A stretch of 64,000 nucleotides of DNA from Shewanella halifaxensis HAW-EB4 (GCF_000019185.1 NC_010334.1:2604001-2668000); one strand, 5' to 3'. Numbered from the stretch's first letter, positions 28,349 to 37,431 are shown. Numbers and translations: made by a program. Notes: generated from the sequence alone by a model not told the origin.

Positions 28349-28633
28349 ATGGCGTTAATAAAAGTAAAGGAAACTCGTTCGTCTGCAGATATCACTGTGT
28401 GTGAAGTAACCACAAAAAATGCCGCTGATCTTCTAGTTCGAATTGTCGATACTAAAAACACTGCGGCAGGTAAAGACGAACTATGGAGGTATGTGGACAG
28501 TTCAAATTTGGCTACTACCAAAATTCGGTGGGTTCAAACTAAATCCTCAGCTGACCTCTTAGTACATTTTGTACAAACTAAGAATTCAGCTGGTTGGATG
28601 CGAGAGCACCCATTAAAAGGAAAGCTAGCCTAA
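28349..28633 (+). CDS. DUF6150 (7-1 septoil knot) cassette protein
   Basis: A 94-residue beta-rich protein with internal repetition: RSSADITVCEVTTKNAADLL, LVRIVDTKNTA, KIRWVQTKSSADLLVHFVQT, TKNSA. This repeated strand pattern with T-K-N/S-x-A-D turns matches the DUF6150 septoil-knot domain, a small knotted fold of unknown function often met in integron cassettes and phages. AAGGGA lies before the ATG. Its stop codon lies inside the next attC-like site, a normal cassette layout. The family call is from recognition of the pattern only. Confidence 0.7.
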   Translation: MALIKVKETRSSADITVCEVTTKNAADLLVRIVDTKNTAAGKDELWRYVDSSNLATTKIRWVQTKSSADLLVHFVQTKNSAGWMREHPLKGKLA

Positions 28634-28735
28634 TAAGGTGTTGCTGTTCGCTCTAGCGCTACGCGCTTCCGCCGAAAAACCAAAAGCTCCGGCCTGCGAC
28701 CTCCACTTTCGTTTTCCGCAAAACACGGCGTTATA
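28628..28735 (+). repeat. attC-like site 3
   Basis: Begins GCCTAATAAGGTGTT and ends AACACGGCGTTAT. The two ends are near-complementary and the R' box is GCGTTAT. It spans the space between the DUF6150 stop codon and the next gene, with a long palindromic-looking middle. Confidence 0.65.
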
Positions 28736-28751
28736 TTTTTCAGGAGAAATT

Positions 28752-29318
28752 TTGAACATCGACCATGAGCAAGTTGCAAAGCGAGTTATTGAGTTGTCAG
28801 GGGGCAAAGATAAACTCAATAGAGAAATGGATGGTAAGCTCGAAAAAATCACTGAAAAGTGGAATCAAGATGTCGATGCCATTGGCCGTATTCTTAGAGC
28901 ACACTTATTTGTTGAGCATTTCGTGACCGAATGTTTGCTCTCTTTTAACCCAAAACTTGGTGACATTAAAGAAGCTCGCCTCACCTTTGCTCAAAAAATA
29001 ACTTTGATCGAGAGCTACTCAGAAGAAACTAAGGAGTTGTCAAAAGGTATAAGACGACTCAATAAGATCAGAAATCAACTGGCACACAACTTAGCTGGTA
29101 CTGTTACAGACCAAGACAAAGAGTCTCTTCTATCCGTTACCTCTTTTAAAGCATTGCGTAACGAATTAGCGAAACCGGGAGTACCAAGTGATGATAACTT
29201 GGTTGTACTGGAAGATTTTGCAAAACACGTAGGTGGGCGGCTTGCATCACTAGCAGACCCTGATTCATTGGCTAAGCGTTTTGAACAGGTATTTAATGAA
29301 CTGGATAACAAAACATAA
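28752..29318 (+). CDS. HEPN-like protein, TTG start
   Basis: A 188-residue all-helical protein. The motif RRLNKIRNQLAH (about residues 113-124) is the R-x4-6-H signature of HEPN ribonucleases, where Arg and His form the active site in a dimer. The upstream ATG at 28638 lies inside the attC-like site and would add 38 unnatural residues. The TTG at 28752 with AGGAG 5 nt before it is the better start. No nucleotidyltransferase partner lies beside it, unlike in HEPN/MNT toxin pairs. A stand-alone RNase defence protein is a reasonable inference. Confidence 0.75.
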   Translation: MNIDHEQVAKRVIELSGGKDKLNREMDGKLEKITEKWNQDVDAIGRILRAHLFVEHFVTECLLSFNPKLGDIKEARLTFAQKITLIESYSEETKELSKGIRRLNKIRNQLAHNLAGTVTDQDKESLLSVTSFKALRNELAKPGVPSDDNLVVLEDFAKHVGGRLASLADPDSLAKRFEQVFNELDNKT

Positions 29319-29363
29319 CAAGTTGCTGCACCGGACTCCGCAGGTGAGTACGACGTTAGTCTA
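29315..29363 (+). repeat. attC-like site 4 (short)
   Basis: Begins ATAACAAGTTGCTGCACC and ends GGTGAGTACGACGTTAGTC, so the outer boxes pair (TAAC/GTTA) and CACC pairs with GGTG. At about 49 bp it is shorter than most attC sites and may have lost part of its middle. It sits exactly between two genes. Confidence 0.6.
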
Positions 29364-29365
29364 AT

Positions 29366-30127
29366 ATGGAGAGTTCGGTGGATTTTTATAGAGACTTATT
29401 TACTAGTGTTGGTTGGTTTATACCTTCTCATTCTACAATGGGCTATATAAGTTCGATCGCAAAAGAAATAAAAGATTCTAAACAACCAAATATTGAGCCG
29501 TTTCTCAAGGGACTTTACTCCAGTATTAATCAAGCAGCTATGGTTACTGAAAGATACCCTGTAGTACCTCATATCTGTGACTACAAAGATATTATTTCAG
29601 AATCAATTGAAGCGCATTTTCTTGGATTAAACTACGCCGCCGTGACAACCTTAATGCCAGTGGTTGAGGGAGTCAGCAACCAGTTAGTTGAAGAATGGGA
29701 TATAGAGCGGAAGTTCAGCAATGGCAAAAACAAGGGCACAAGAACACTGTTTTCTGATTTAGCTAAGAAATGCAGAGAGTACGTTATAGATAATGAGCTT
29801 GGGGCAGTAGGAGAAATTGTTCCAGCTTTAGAAGCATTTGAGCATTACCTAAAAAATAATTTTTACATTAGCTCAACCAAGTACACTTTCGAAGATAAAA
29901 CGAATAGGCACGGAATTTTGCATGGTTCATTCAAGGACGTTGATTATGGTGTACCAATGAACTTTTACAAAACTATTGGTGCTGTAGAGTTTTTGTGTTT
30001 CATCATTTCTCTTAAAGAGCCTATCAGTTTCGGTGCTCCAACCCCTACAGAGAAATCTTATCAGTTAGCTACGTACTATGATTCCTGCACTGCAAACCGC
30101 CTCTTAAGACACAAAATATTAGGCTAA
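29366..30127 (+). CDS. Helical protein with HEPN-like RxxxxH motif
   Basis: A 253-residue, mostly helical cytoplasmic protein of no firmly recognised family. Near residue 190 it carries TNRHGILHG, which fits the R-x4-H motif of HEPN RNases and resembles similar helical proteins from phage-defence islands. The ATG at 29366 has no ribosome-binding site and lies 3 bp after the attC-like site. The in-frame GTG at 29378, with GGAGAG 5 nt before it, is a credible alternative start. Its stop codon lies inside the next attC-like site. Confidence 0.65.
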   Translation: MESSVDFYRDLFTSVGWFIPSHSTMGYISSIAKEIKDSKQPNIEPFLKGLYSSINQAAMVTERYPVVPHICDYKDIISESIEAHFLGLNYAAVTTLMPVVEGVSNQLVEEWDIERKFSNGKNKGTRTLFSDLAKKCREYVIDNELGAVGEIVPALEAFEHYLKNNFYISSTKYTFEDKTNRHGILHGSFKDVDYGVPMNFYKTIGAVEFLCFIISLKEPISFGAPTPTEKSYQLATYYDSCTANRLLRHKILG

Positions 30128-30220
30128 CAAGCGCTTTAAACGGAACTAAAACAGTTGGCTAAGTTCCGCTTCGCATCACATTATAGCTAACAATTTTTGC
30201 CCGCTTAAGCGGGCGTTAAC
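30124..30220 (+). repeat. attC-like site 5
   Basis: A textbook large site. R'' box CTAACAAGC, CAGTTGGCTAA opposite TTATAGCTAACA, and CGCTTAAGCGGGCGTTAAC with R' box GCGTTAAC. Length is about 97 bp. It is the best of the sites in this array. Confidence 0.85.
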
Positions 30221-30251
30221 TTTCAGTGAAACTTTATCGCAAGGAACAAAG

Positions 30252-31220
30252 ATGGCGATTTTCGATTTATTTTCATCAAGGCAAAAAAAAGCCCGAGGTG
30301 ACGTGCCTGATGTCTATCTGTATGACTCTATTCCAGATAAATTGAGAGTTCAAATTGTGCATATTATCAAAGCAACAATTGGAACTAGGGTAAATAATAG
30401 TCACTATGGAGGAGAAACATATTCTGAAGTCGTATATCGTGAAATTCACGAGATTTTATGCAAAGAATACGGTGTTTTTTCATTATCCCAAAAGCATAGA
30501 ATAAGTCACTTTGAAGCAGTCTATGATTATTTTTTATACTCTGAGGATTTCGAAGAATGCTTAGATATTATTGAGCTGTCATTTAAATTCATTGAGTTCC
30601 ACGTCAAAGGAAAGCAATATCAATTTACACATGAAGAAGGAACCAAACAAGAAGCAAATGACGCAATTGACGAGTTAAATCAGAGGTTCAAAGAGTCAGG
30701 CGTTGGCTATGAGTTCCTTTCTGGCGAGATTATTAGAATTGATTCTCAATTCATTCATAGTGAGGTAGTAAAACCTACTCTGTCAATTTTACAAGGTGAA
30801 AATATTTTTAATGGAGCAAGAGATGAGTTCTTATCCGCTCACTCCCATTACCGAAGTCAACGTTATAAAGAGGCTCTTGTAGATTGCTTGAAATCGTTTG
30901 AAAGTACCATGAAAGCAATATGTGAGAAGCATGGCTGGCAGTTTGGTAAAAATGACACCGCAAAAAAATTAATAAATGTTTGCCTCACTAATAATCTTAT
31001 TCCTGTTTACATGCAAGAGCAGTTTAGCCAGTTTCGAGCTTTGCTTGAAAGTGGGGTTCCAACAGTAAGAAATAAAGAAGGTGGTCATGGGCAAGGTTCT
31101 GAAATAAAGAACGTATCGGAAACCATGGTTAGCTATACATTGCACCTAACTGCAACCAATATTGTTTTTTTGGGCGAATGCGAAAAGAAAGTTAACAAGG
31201 CAAAACAAGCAGACGCATAA
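30252..31220 (+). CDS. Abortive-infection-like protein (AbiJ-NTD4 / STM4504-CBY_0614 type)
   Basis: A 322-residue protein. The N-terminal half (TIGTRVNNSHYGGETYSEVV, YREIHEILCKEYGVFSL) matches the AbiJ N-terminal domain 4 seen in STM4504/CBY_0614 proteins. The C-terminal half holds AHSHYRSQRYKEALVDCLKS and, near residue 275, VRNKEGGHGQG, the signature of the Abi C-terminal HEPN-like domain. AAGGA precedes the ATG. The family is linked to growth arrest on phage infection through RNA cleavage; that role is inherited from the family, not shown here. It lies between attC-like sites. Confidence 0.8.
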   Translation: MAIFDLFSSRQKKARGDVPDVYLYDSIPDKLRVQIVHIIKATIGTRVNNSHYGGETYSEVVYREIHEILCKEYGVFSLSQKHRISHFEAVYDYFLYSEDFEECLDIIELSFKFIEFHVKGKQYQFTHEEGTKQEANDAIDELNQRFKESGVGYEFLSGEIIRIDSQFIHSEVVKPTLSILQGENIFNGARDEFLSAHSHYRSQRYKEALVDCLKSFESTMKAICEKHGWQFGKNDTAKKLINVCLTNNLIPVYMQEQFSQFRALLESGVPTVRNKEGGHGQGSEIKNVSETMVSYTLHLTATNIVFLGECEKKVNKAKQADA

Positions 31221-31299
31221 CAGCAGTCACTGTTTTCGTCAAAACAAAAAGCCGCCAAAAACAACGCCAACCTATACGCTGTTTTTGGCGGCGTTATAC
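31215..31299 (+). repeat. attC-like site 6
   Basis: GCATAACAGC at the start pairs with GGCGTTATAC at the end. GCCGCCAAAAACA is matched by TGTTTTTGGCGGC, a 13-bp nearly uninterrupted stem. Length is about 85 bp. The stop codon of the preceding gene overlaps its first box. Confidence 0.85.
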
Positions 31300-31322
31300 G
31301 TTTCGGTCAGTTTGGAGTACTA

Positions 31323-32639
31323 ATGATAGAAAAAGCATCAGAGATATTAGAACAATTTATAGCAACAGAGTCCTTACGAGTTGAAGGTATTAAGATGCCA
31401 CACATGCCTACATTAGGTAGTGCATATGAAGAAATTACAAGGCAGGGGATAGATAGTAACTTTGTTATTCCTAAGGGACTTAACCTTAAGGTCGTATCGG
31501 GTTTTATTTCTGTTGCTGGTGAAATGTTAACTGAGCAAATTGACTGTATGTTAGTACATGGCGACGGTGAAAAATACGGTTTAACCGAGCAATATATTTA
31601 TGATATCGAATTAGTATTGTGTGTTTTTGAAGTAAAGAAAACGCTAAACAAAGCTGACTTTAAAGATGCTTTTGAGCATCTAAATAAAATACGACAAAAA
31701 TTTGCCCAGCTTTTTGAGAAAAAGCTAATAGAAGATGGTTATGAGCCTAATTTAGCAGCACCTTCAAAGCTGTTCTCTCAAATTACGGGTAAACCTGCAC
31801 CGGAGAAGTATCATAATATCCATGACTTAGAGCCCGAAGATGGCATCCTTTTCTATGCTCTTGTTCAGGAGTGCTATGCGCCTGCAAGTATTATTCATGG
31901 ATATGGTGGATATAAAACTGAATCAGGGTTGAGAAAAGCTTTTGTTAATATCCTTTCAGAAGAAAAAGACAGCAATGGTATAGGCTTTGGCATACCGTCA
32001 TTTCCGACACTTGTAACAGCGAACAATTATTGCCTTGTGAAAAATAATGGTTTTCCGTATATGGCACTACAAGGTGCGAGTAATTGGGTTGCGGTATCTT
32101 CTACTCGTCACAACCCAGCATGTATGATGCTAGAGATTATTTGGTCAAAAATCTCATTGTATTTTGATGTTTCAATGCCATGGAAAGATACGTTAGAAAC
32201 AGAGAACCTTTCTCCTCTATTAACTGCGAGTGGTCGCAGAGAAGGCGAGCAAGTAGGTTGGTGGTATAGAACTAATGAACCATCAGAAAAATTGTTACAA
32301 CGCGAAGCTAAAACTGTCTGGGAGCCTTCCTTCCTGAGTGAGGCTGCAATTACGTTGACGAATCTAATGTTAATCCGTGGAGGTCAATTTGATGTTGCTG
32401 AAAGTTCGGGTTGGTTAGAGGGAAAGTTTGGTGCAACTTTTGACGAAGTAACTGAAGAACTTTTATCTTCAGGTTATTTTATGGATGATAACGGCTTAAT
32501 CAGACCTATTGAAACAGTAAGTTATATAGCCTCATTCGATGATCATAGTGGTGTCATTGCAACAGACCGTCAAATGCTAGAACTATGGCTGGAAGAGAGA
32601 GGCCAAGACTTTGTAATCTCAGTATTTGCGTTTGTATAA
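31323..32639 (+). CDS. DUF6602-type nuclease-like protein
   Basis: A 438-residue protein. The N-terminal half looks like DUF6602: a G-F-I-S block (VVSGFISVAGEMLTEQIDCM), then YIYDIELVLCVFEVKKTL. The latter supplies an acidic residue and an E-x-K pair in the order of a PD-(D/E)xK nuclease. The C-terminal 200 residues are unassigned and include a helical end with WLEERGQDF. GGAG lies 6 nt before the ATG. DUF6602 proteins occur in defence islands and cassettes; the target is unknown. The stop codon is 3 bp from the next attC-like site. Confidence 0.7.
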   Translation: MIEKASEILEQFIATESLRVEGIKMPHMPTLGSAYEEITRQGIDSNFVIPKGLNLKVVSGFISVAGEMLTEQIDCMLVHGDGEKYGLTEQYIYDIELVLCVFEVKKTLNKADFKDAFEHLNKIRQKFAQLFEKKLIEDGYEPNLAAPSKLFSQITGKPAPEKYHNIHDLEPEDGILFYALVQECYAPASIIHGYGGYKTESGLRKAFVNILSEEKDSNGIGFGIPSFPTLVTANNYCLVKNNGFPYMALQGASNWVAVSSTRHNPACMMLEIIWSKISLYFDVSMPWKDTLETENLSPLLTASGRREGEQVGWWYRTNEPSEKLLQREAKTVWEPSFLSEAAITLTNLMLIRGGQFDVAESSGWLEGKFGATFDEVTEELLSSGYFMDDNGLIRPIETVSYIASFDDHSGVIATDRQMLELWLEERGQDFVISVFAFV

Positions 32640-32641
32640 AC

Positions 32642-32769
32642 GTTCAACAAAGCGTTTAAGACAGATTCCCAACGCATAGCGTTTTTCATTCCATCGTTGG
32701 GTTTTGTGTTTACGGTGTAATGGTTAAGGTAAGGTGGTAGCGTTGCTCACTACTGAACGCGGCGTTACT
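32642..32769 (+). repeat. attC-like site 7
   Basis: Begins GTTCAACAAAGCGTTTAAGAC and ends GAACGCGGCGTTACT, the layout of the long Vibrio-type sites (about 128 bp). CCCAACG is answered by CGTTGGG in the inner part. R' box is GCGTTAC. Confidence 0.8.
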
Positions 32770-33325
32770 GTGTATCAGCTCGCCATACTTTTCCTAATAA
32801 GAGTCATCTCTTTAAGAGCTTTGACTCTAACCAATTTCTGTCCAGATATGTCTTAGCGTGATTGCTCTAAGACACTTTTGCCCATAACAAGTTTGAGATG
32901 TCAGACAACATATTTAGTTTTAGTAATGCTAAAGTGGGCGAAAATCAGTGGCGCTTGATGCAGAGCTTATAGCTGCCAGATTGCCTTAAATGTTAAGGCC
33001 TAGTTACGTTAAAGAGAGTTGATAGCCATCGAGTAATAACTTAGTTACAACCATCTGAGACATAAGAAGTTATTTGTGAATTGTCAGGAATTGCGACCCC
33101 ATAGATTGATTCTGTATGATAATATTGCGCATGGTGTTGTTCTAGTTTGTTCCTGGCGAAATTGATTAGATCAAAAAGCACTATGCGTGTTTACATATTG
33201 ATTATAAGAGAAATTATCTGGGGATTCCCTAGAGTTAAGTGTTAATTATAAAATAGGTCTTTTTCGTAGCTTTTGCTAGCAAACTATAGCTCTTGCCTCA
33301 AAACAAGAATAACAGGGACGTTTAA
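32770..33325. other. Gene-free lead-in to the helicase-nuclease gene
   Basis: 555 bp that hold the second copy of the hairpin repeat (32789-32884) and then about 440 bp without a visible gene or operator. It must carry the promoter of the helicase-nuclease gene. Confidence 0.5.
32789..32884 (+). repeat. Hairpin-forming repeat, copy 2 (upstream of the helicase-nuclease)
   Basis: The partner of 24437-24530. It forms two stems: AGAGTCA/TGACTCT (32800-32806 with 32822-32828) and TGTCTTAG/CTAAGACA (32849-32856 with 32867-32874). The second stem has a different sequence from copy 1 but keeps its pairing. It starts 20 bp after an attC-like site, like copy 1. Confidence 0.75.
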
Positions 33326-36300
33326 ATGAATGTAAGTGGTTTCATCGTTAATGAAGATTTGTGGCAAAGCCTAAGACACTGCCAGCAAGAAAGTATTCAA
33401 ACGGCGTTAAGTTACTTAAAAAAGCCGTTAAATGAAAACGCGAACTCTTGCCTTATTAGCTTGCCAACGGGTGCAGGTAAATCGGGTGTAATTAGTATTG
33501 TTTCTCACAAAGCAACCCAAAAGCGGGTGCTCGTTTTATGTCATCGACGTGCTGTGTGTGATCAACTCTTTAAAGAAATAGATGGGAAGTTCTTTAGTGA
33601 TCGTGTTGAAGGTGAGGTTATCAAGCGCAAGGCTGTTTATAGTGATGTAAATGATACCTCTAAAACCGGCATTTATGTTTCTACCTTCCAGAAACTACAA
33701 ACTTTCGATATTGCTCAACTTGAGCGGTTAAAGCAAGATATTGATCTTATTATTATTGATGAGGGGCACGCTGAACCTTCTCCCGTATGGAGCACGTTGG
33801 TACGCGGTATTGATGCTCATAAAGTCGTTATAACTGCGACCCCATACAGGAATGACTTGTATCAATTCGACGTTACCGAAGACGCTAGTTATATTTTTAC
33901 CTTTGAAAGAGCACTTGCAGATGGTGTTTTAAAAGAACCAACTTTTGAGTCAATTACTTTAGCTGAATTAAGCGGGAAAATCACAGATTTCTTAGAGGCT
34001 AATGATGGCACAAAGTGCATTATCAAATGTGAAAAGTTCGAAGATATTAAAAGCTATTACAATTTGCTAAACGATGACTTTTCGGTATTAGCAATACATG
34101 AACGATTTACTAAAGATGAACGAGACAATGTAAAAGTTTCCGTGCCAGCAAACCTTAAAGGTTCTGATTACCAAGTCATTATTCACCAGCGGAAACTAGA
34201 TGAAGGGGTCGATATTCCAGAAGCGAAGTTATTGGTTTTAGCCTATGCAGTTAATAGTGGTCGGGAACTAGTTCAAACCATCGGGAGAGTAGTTCGTCTG
34301 TACGGTGATATTGAGCCTAAGATTTTGGAGATTGAAAACGATGCAAATAGCCAAATGTGGCAAAACTACAGAAATTTTGATCGTTCACTAGATAGTGCTG
34401 ATTCAGTTAAAAGATTCATAGCATCATTGGACAGTAATAAGTTGATTGAGCGTTACATAGAAGCATTTCCTGATGTTAGTTATTACGGCAACCGCTTTGT
34501 TAGTAAGTTTAACCTTAATACGTTTGAACCTGAGCGCTCTCTTAATATCCCTACGGCATCAATTTGTTTTTTAAATCAGTCGCAGGGGTTCAGCATTCAG
34601 CTTTTATCAGACCATCTATACTGGCGCTGCAATAATGCTGGTGAACTCGCGAGAGTCTTTTCTACAAAATCTGGTATTCATGGTGTTATCTCAATAGCGT
34701 TCAATAAGTCTCGATTTTTAACGGACCAGTTTTTCTTTGAGCCTTCATTAGAAATAACATTGTATAAACAACTCTCGAATAACGTTGTTGCAATTTATGA
34801 TAGCCGAGGCCGCAGGTTTAATGGTGAGAAAGATTTGAAACTCGGCTCTGCTGTGTCTCTCGATAAATTGCTTAAGGTAATGTCATTAGGTGAATCAGCC
34901 TCAACGAGAGAAGCGAGTAGTAAATCGATTAGTTCTGCTAGAAAACGTCCTGAAAGCATTGCAGTAAAAGGACGAAACTTAGAGCAAATGGCTGACATGC
35001 AAGCTAATGCTTCATACCGGTTAGCCACAATGCGTTGTGATACCTATGACCAATTCAAGAAAAAGAGAGGTAGTTATTATGTAGGTGCAGATTCTGGGCG
35101 AATCTCTGATCAAAAAGAGTCATCGTTTACTTTGGGTGATCTGAATGATTGGCTTACAGATATTGATAATGTCATATCAGCAAATATTAATATAAAGAAT
35201 GCCTTAGTACATTCATATGCAAAGCCAATATCTGTTGATGAAAATTTTGAAGCTCACAGTTTGATTTTTGATTTAACAGAGTTTGAGTCTCCGATAAGTA
35301 TTTTCATAGCAGGGGAACAATATACACTCGACAATTCGTTTTTGTATTTAATTTATGACAACGGTACGTTGCTTGTTGATGGTGTTGAGGAAAGTAAAAT
35401 CTTAGTAAACTTTAAGCAAGAAGAACCCTATCTAGAAATTGCACCAGAAACGGAAATAACATACTTACTTGAAGATGGGGAACAGCAAGACATAACTGAT
35501 TTTCTCAACGAGCACTTACATAAAGCTCTTTTAGCAAATGGGATAAATTATTCAAATTGTAAGTTCTATCAATTAACGCTTCCAGTGGCTGATAGTTTTG
35601 AATTAGGTGCTTCCAACCTTGCCAATGTTGTTATCGGGCTAGAGTCTCTTGTTGGCGCAAACTTAGATGAGAAAGGATATCAAAATGGTGCTCATCAGGT
35701 TGTTGAAGGAGGCTTTAGCAGTGATTCGATTTTCTATTTAGTGGATCAATTAAAAGCTAATGGCTTAGCCAACCCAACAAAAAGCGAACTAGGTCCATTC
35801 GCTCCCTACATACCTGATGCTGACTTGCTGATTAACACGGATATGGGAACCGAACCTGCTGACTTTATTGTATCGTCAAAAAACAAGTTAGCATTCGTTC
35901 ATGTTAAATGTGGTAGTGCAATAAACCCACGTTCATCAGCAGGAGCACTTGCTGAAGTAGGGTCTCAAGCCATAAAAAATATTGAAATGCTAATTAGTGG
36001 AGATACTGAACTGAAGCCTTCAAATTGGAATAGGCTTCATACGGCTTGGCCTGCTCCAGAATCTGCTCAAAATATTGCTGAAAGAATTAGAGTGTTCAAA
36101 GGTGCTACTTTTACGGCTCAAAACGAGCAGGAAAGATTAGAAAAACTAAATGAGCTGTGGGATACCGTTGCAATGAGAAGACGCTCAACAGCAGTTCAAA
36201 AGGAAATTTGGATTATTGCTGCCAATAGCTTTTCGGCTGCCCATTTTGAGCAACAATTAAAGTTAGGTTCAGAGGCAAATGGCGAAACCTTACAAGCTTT

Positions 36301-36373
36301 TCAATTATTAAATAGTTGGCTAGCGACTGTGCATGATAATGATATTGAGTTGAAAGTTTTTGTTTCACCATAG
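33326..36373 (+). CDS. SF2 helicase fused to a PD-(D/E)xK-like nuclease domain
   Basis: A 1015-residue protein. Helicase motifs: I in SLPTGAGKSGVI, II in LIIIDEGHAEPS, III in VITATPYR, V in LDEGVDIPEAKLLVLAYA, VI in LVQTIGRVVR. The centre (residues about 400-800) is unassigned and beta-rich. The C-terminal 200 residues hold DADLLINTDMGTEPADFIV followed by KLAFVHVKCG, which fits the D...(D/E)xK order with H-V-K at the catalytic Lys, and then helices. This looks like a single-protein restriction or defence enzyme related to type III/UvrB-like helicases. AGGGA lies before the ATG. No partner gene overlaps it. Confidence 0.8.
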   Translation: MNVSGFIVNEDLWQSLRHCQQESIQTALSYLKKPLNENANSCLISLPTGAGKSGVISIVSHKATQKRVLVLCHRRAVCDQLFKEIDGKFFSDRVEGEVIKRKAVYSDVNDTSKTGIYVSTFQKLQTFDIAQLERLKQDIDLIIIDEGHAEPSPVWSTLVRGIDAHKVVITATPYRNDLYQFDVTEDASYIFTFERALADGVLKEPTFESITLAELSGKITDFLEANDGTKCIIKCEKFEDIKSYYNLLNDDFSVLAIHERFTKDERDNVKVSVPANLKGSDYQVIIHQRKLDEGVDIPEAKLLVLAYAVNSGRELVQTIGRVVRLYGDIEPKILEIENDANSQMWQNYRNFDRSLDSADSVKRFIASLDSNKLIERYIEAFPDVSYYGNRFVSKFNLNTFEPERSLNIPTASICFLNQSQGFSIQLLSDHLYWRCNNAGELARVFSTKSGIHGVISIAFNKSRFLTDQFFFEPSLEITLYKQLSNNVVAIYDSRGRRFNGEKDLKLGSAVSLDKLLKVMSLGESASTREASSKSISSARKRPESIAVKGRNLEQMADMQANASYRLATMRCDTYDQFKKKRGSYYVGADSGRISDQKESSFTLGDLNDWLTDIDNVISANINIKNALVHSYAKPISVDENFEAHSLIFDLTEFESPISIFIAGEQYTLDNSFLYLIYDNGTLLVDGVEESKILVNFKQEEPYLEIAPETEITYLLEDGEQQDITDFLNEHLHKALLANGINYSNCKFYQLTLPVADSFELGASNLANVVIGLESLVGANLDEKGYQNGAHQVVEGGFSSDSIFYLVDQLKANGLANPTKSELGPFAPYIPDADLLINTDMGTEPADFIVSSKNKLAFVHVKCGSAINPRSSAGALAEVGSQAIKNIEMLISGDTELKPSNWNRLHTAWPAPESAQNIAERIRVFKGATFTAQNEQERLEKLNELWDTVAMRRRSTAVQKEIWIIAANSFSAAHFEQQLKLGSEANGETLQAFQLLNSWLATVHDNDIELKVFVSP

Positions 36374-36406
36374 TTAAGGCAAGAGCTAAGGAATAGATGA
36401 TGAGAG

Positions 36407-36499
36407 GTGGTCAAATTGCCTAGAGATTTTACAAAATATAATTTTAACGGGCAGGCTCTTGGTAACGGGCGTTTGGTTTTAGTTGTAGTAAAAGAGTGA
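36407..36499 (+). pseudogene. N-terminal remnant of a cassette-type protein
   Basis: A 30-codon frame from a GTG encodes RDFTKYNFNGQALGNGRLVL followed by VVVKE and a stop. The K-Y-x-F-N-G-x-x-x-G-x-G-R/K-L-V-L pattern resembles the start of a larger protein, whose remainder is missing. It directly follows the helicase-nuclease gene. No further family call is made. Confidence 0.4.
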
Positions 36500-36678
36500 A
36501 ATTGCACCCAAAGATAATCCACTTCACTCCCTGATTTGCACCGAGGACTGCTCCGCATTTGACGTTTTGATATACGAGGAGTTATCTGAAACCTAGAAAC
36601 AAGTCGGTGGTCGTAACTCACAATTGTCCAAAAACAATTTAAGTCGTAGTCATCTATTATATGGCTACGTCTTAAAAT

Positions 36679-37431
36679 CTAGTTGTAACCCATAGCTTCA
36701 CATCGAGAGTAAACAATATTGTTTCTGTTCATTTGAATCTTCTCAATACGCTCGGCTCGTTTACACTCCCATTTGCTCACCGGGAATTGCTTATCCCAAG
36801 CTGTCATTAGCTGTCTTTGCTGTTTACTCATTTTGTATCGTGGATAGGCTTGCTCCATATACAAATAGGTTCTTGCAATTCTGCCTCTTGAGCCAATTGT
36901 CGGCTCTACTTTTCTATCATGAACCTTTACTTCGCAACTACCAAAGCTCGAACGAGAAGAGGGAAGCATTGCAAAGTTGTAATTAGCTCTTGTAGCGTTC
37001 ACTGCGCCTACTGCTGGATACAAGTTATATAAATCAGATTGCATTAAACGGTAATCGTGATTTACTTTCTCGGCACACTTACGGCCTTTGAAACTTTTTC
37101 CTTTGTTATTTACGCAACTTGGGTGGCCATCACGCCACTCTGAAAAGGTTCGACCAAAGTTTTCAGCGGGAACAACATGCTCCCATTCAACTCTTTTGGC
37201 GCGTTTAACATGCTTATCAGTTGTAAATCCACGAGAAAGTTTGATGTTTTTCTTGCTATCAAACTCTGCATTACAATAAAGCGTTACACGATGGTCGTAA
37301 TAAACTTTACGTTCGAGTGTTTTCTTTGCTTTATTAAACGACTTTATGGTTGTATTGCCTTCGCCGGACTGGGCAAACGTAGTTAAGGGCAGCAGTGCTG
37401 CAATGGCTATAGAGAGTGTGCGGATATTCAT
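36679..37431 (-). CDS. endA: Secreted/periplasmic endonuclease I (EndA/Dns family)
   Basis: A 250-residue protein with a signal peptide (MNIRTLSIAIAALLPLTTFA, cleaved after AQS or nearby). The endonuclease I core carries WEHVVPAENFGRT with the catalytic His. KVNHDYRLMQSDLYNLYPAV and NATRANYNFAML complete the beta-beta-alpha metal site. Eight cysteines are available for disulfides, as expected outside the cytoplasm. It would degrade double-stranded DNA in the periplasm or outside. It is transcribed in the same direction as the adjacent umuDC copy 2. A broken copy of its 3' end occurs at 43425. Confidence 0.93.
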   Translation of the reverse strand: MNIRTLSIAIAALLPLTTFAQSGEGNTTIKSFNKAKKTLERKVYYDHRVTLYCNAEFDSKKNIKLSRGFTTDKHVKRAKRVEWEHVVPAENFGRTFSEWRDGHPSCVNNKGKSFKGRKCAEKVNHDYRLMQSDLYNLYPAVGAVNATRANYNFAMLPSSRSSFGSCEVKVHDRKVEPTIGSRGRIARTYLYMEQAYPRYKMSKQQRQLMTAWDKQFPVSKWECKRAERIEKIQMNRNNIVYSRCEAMGYN

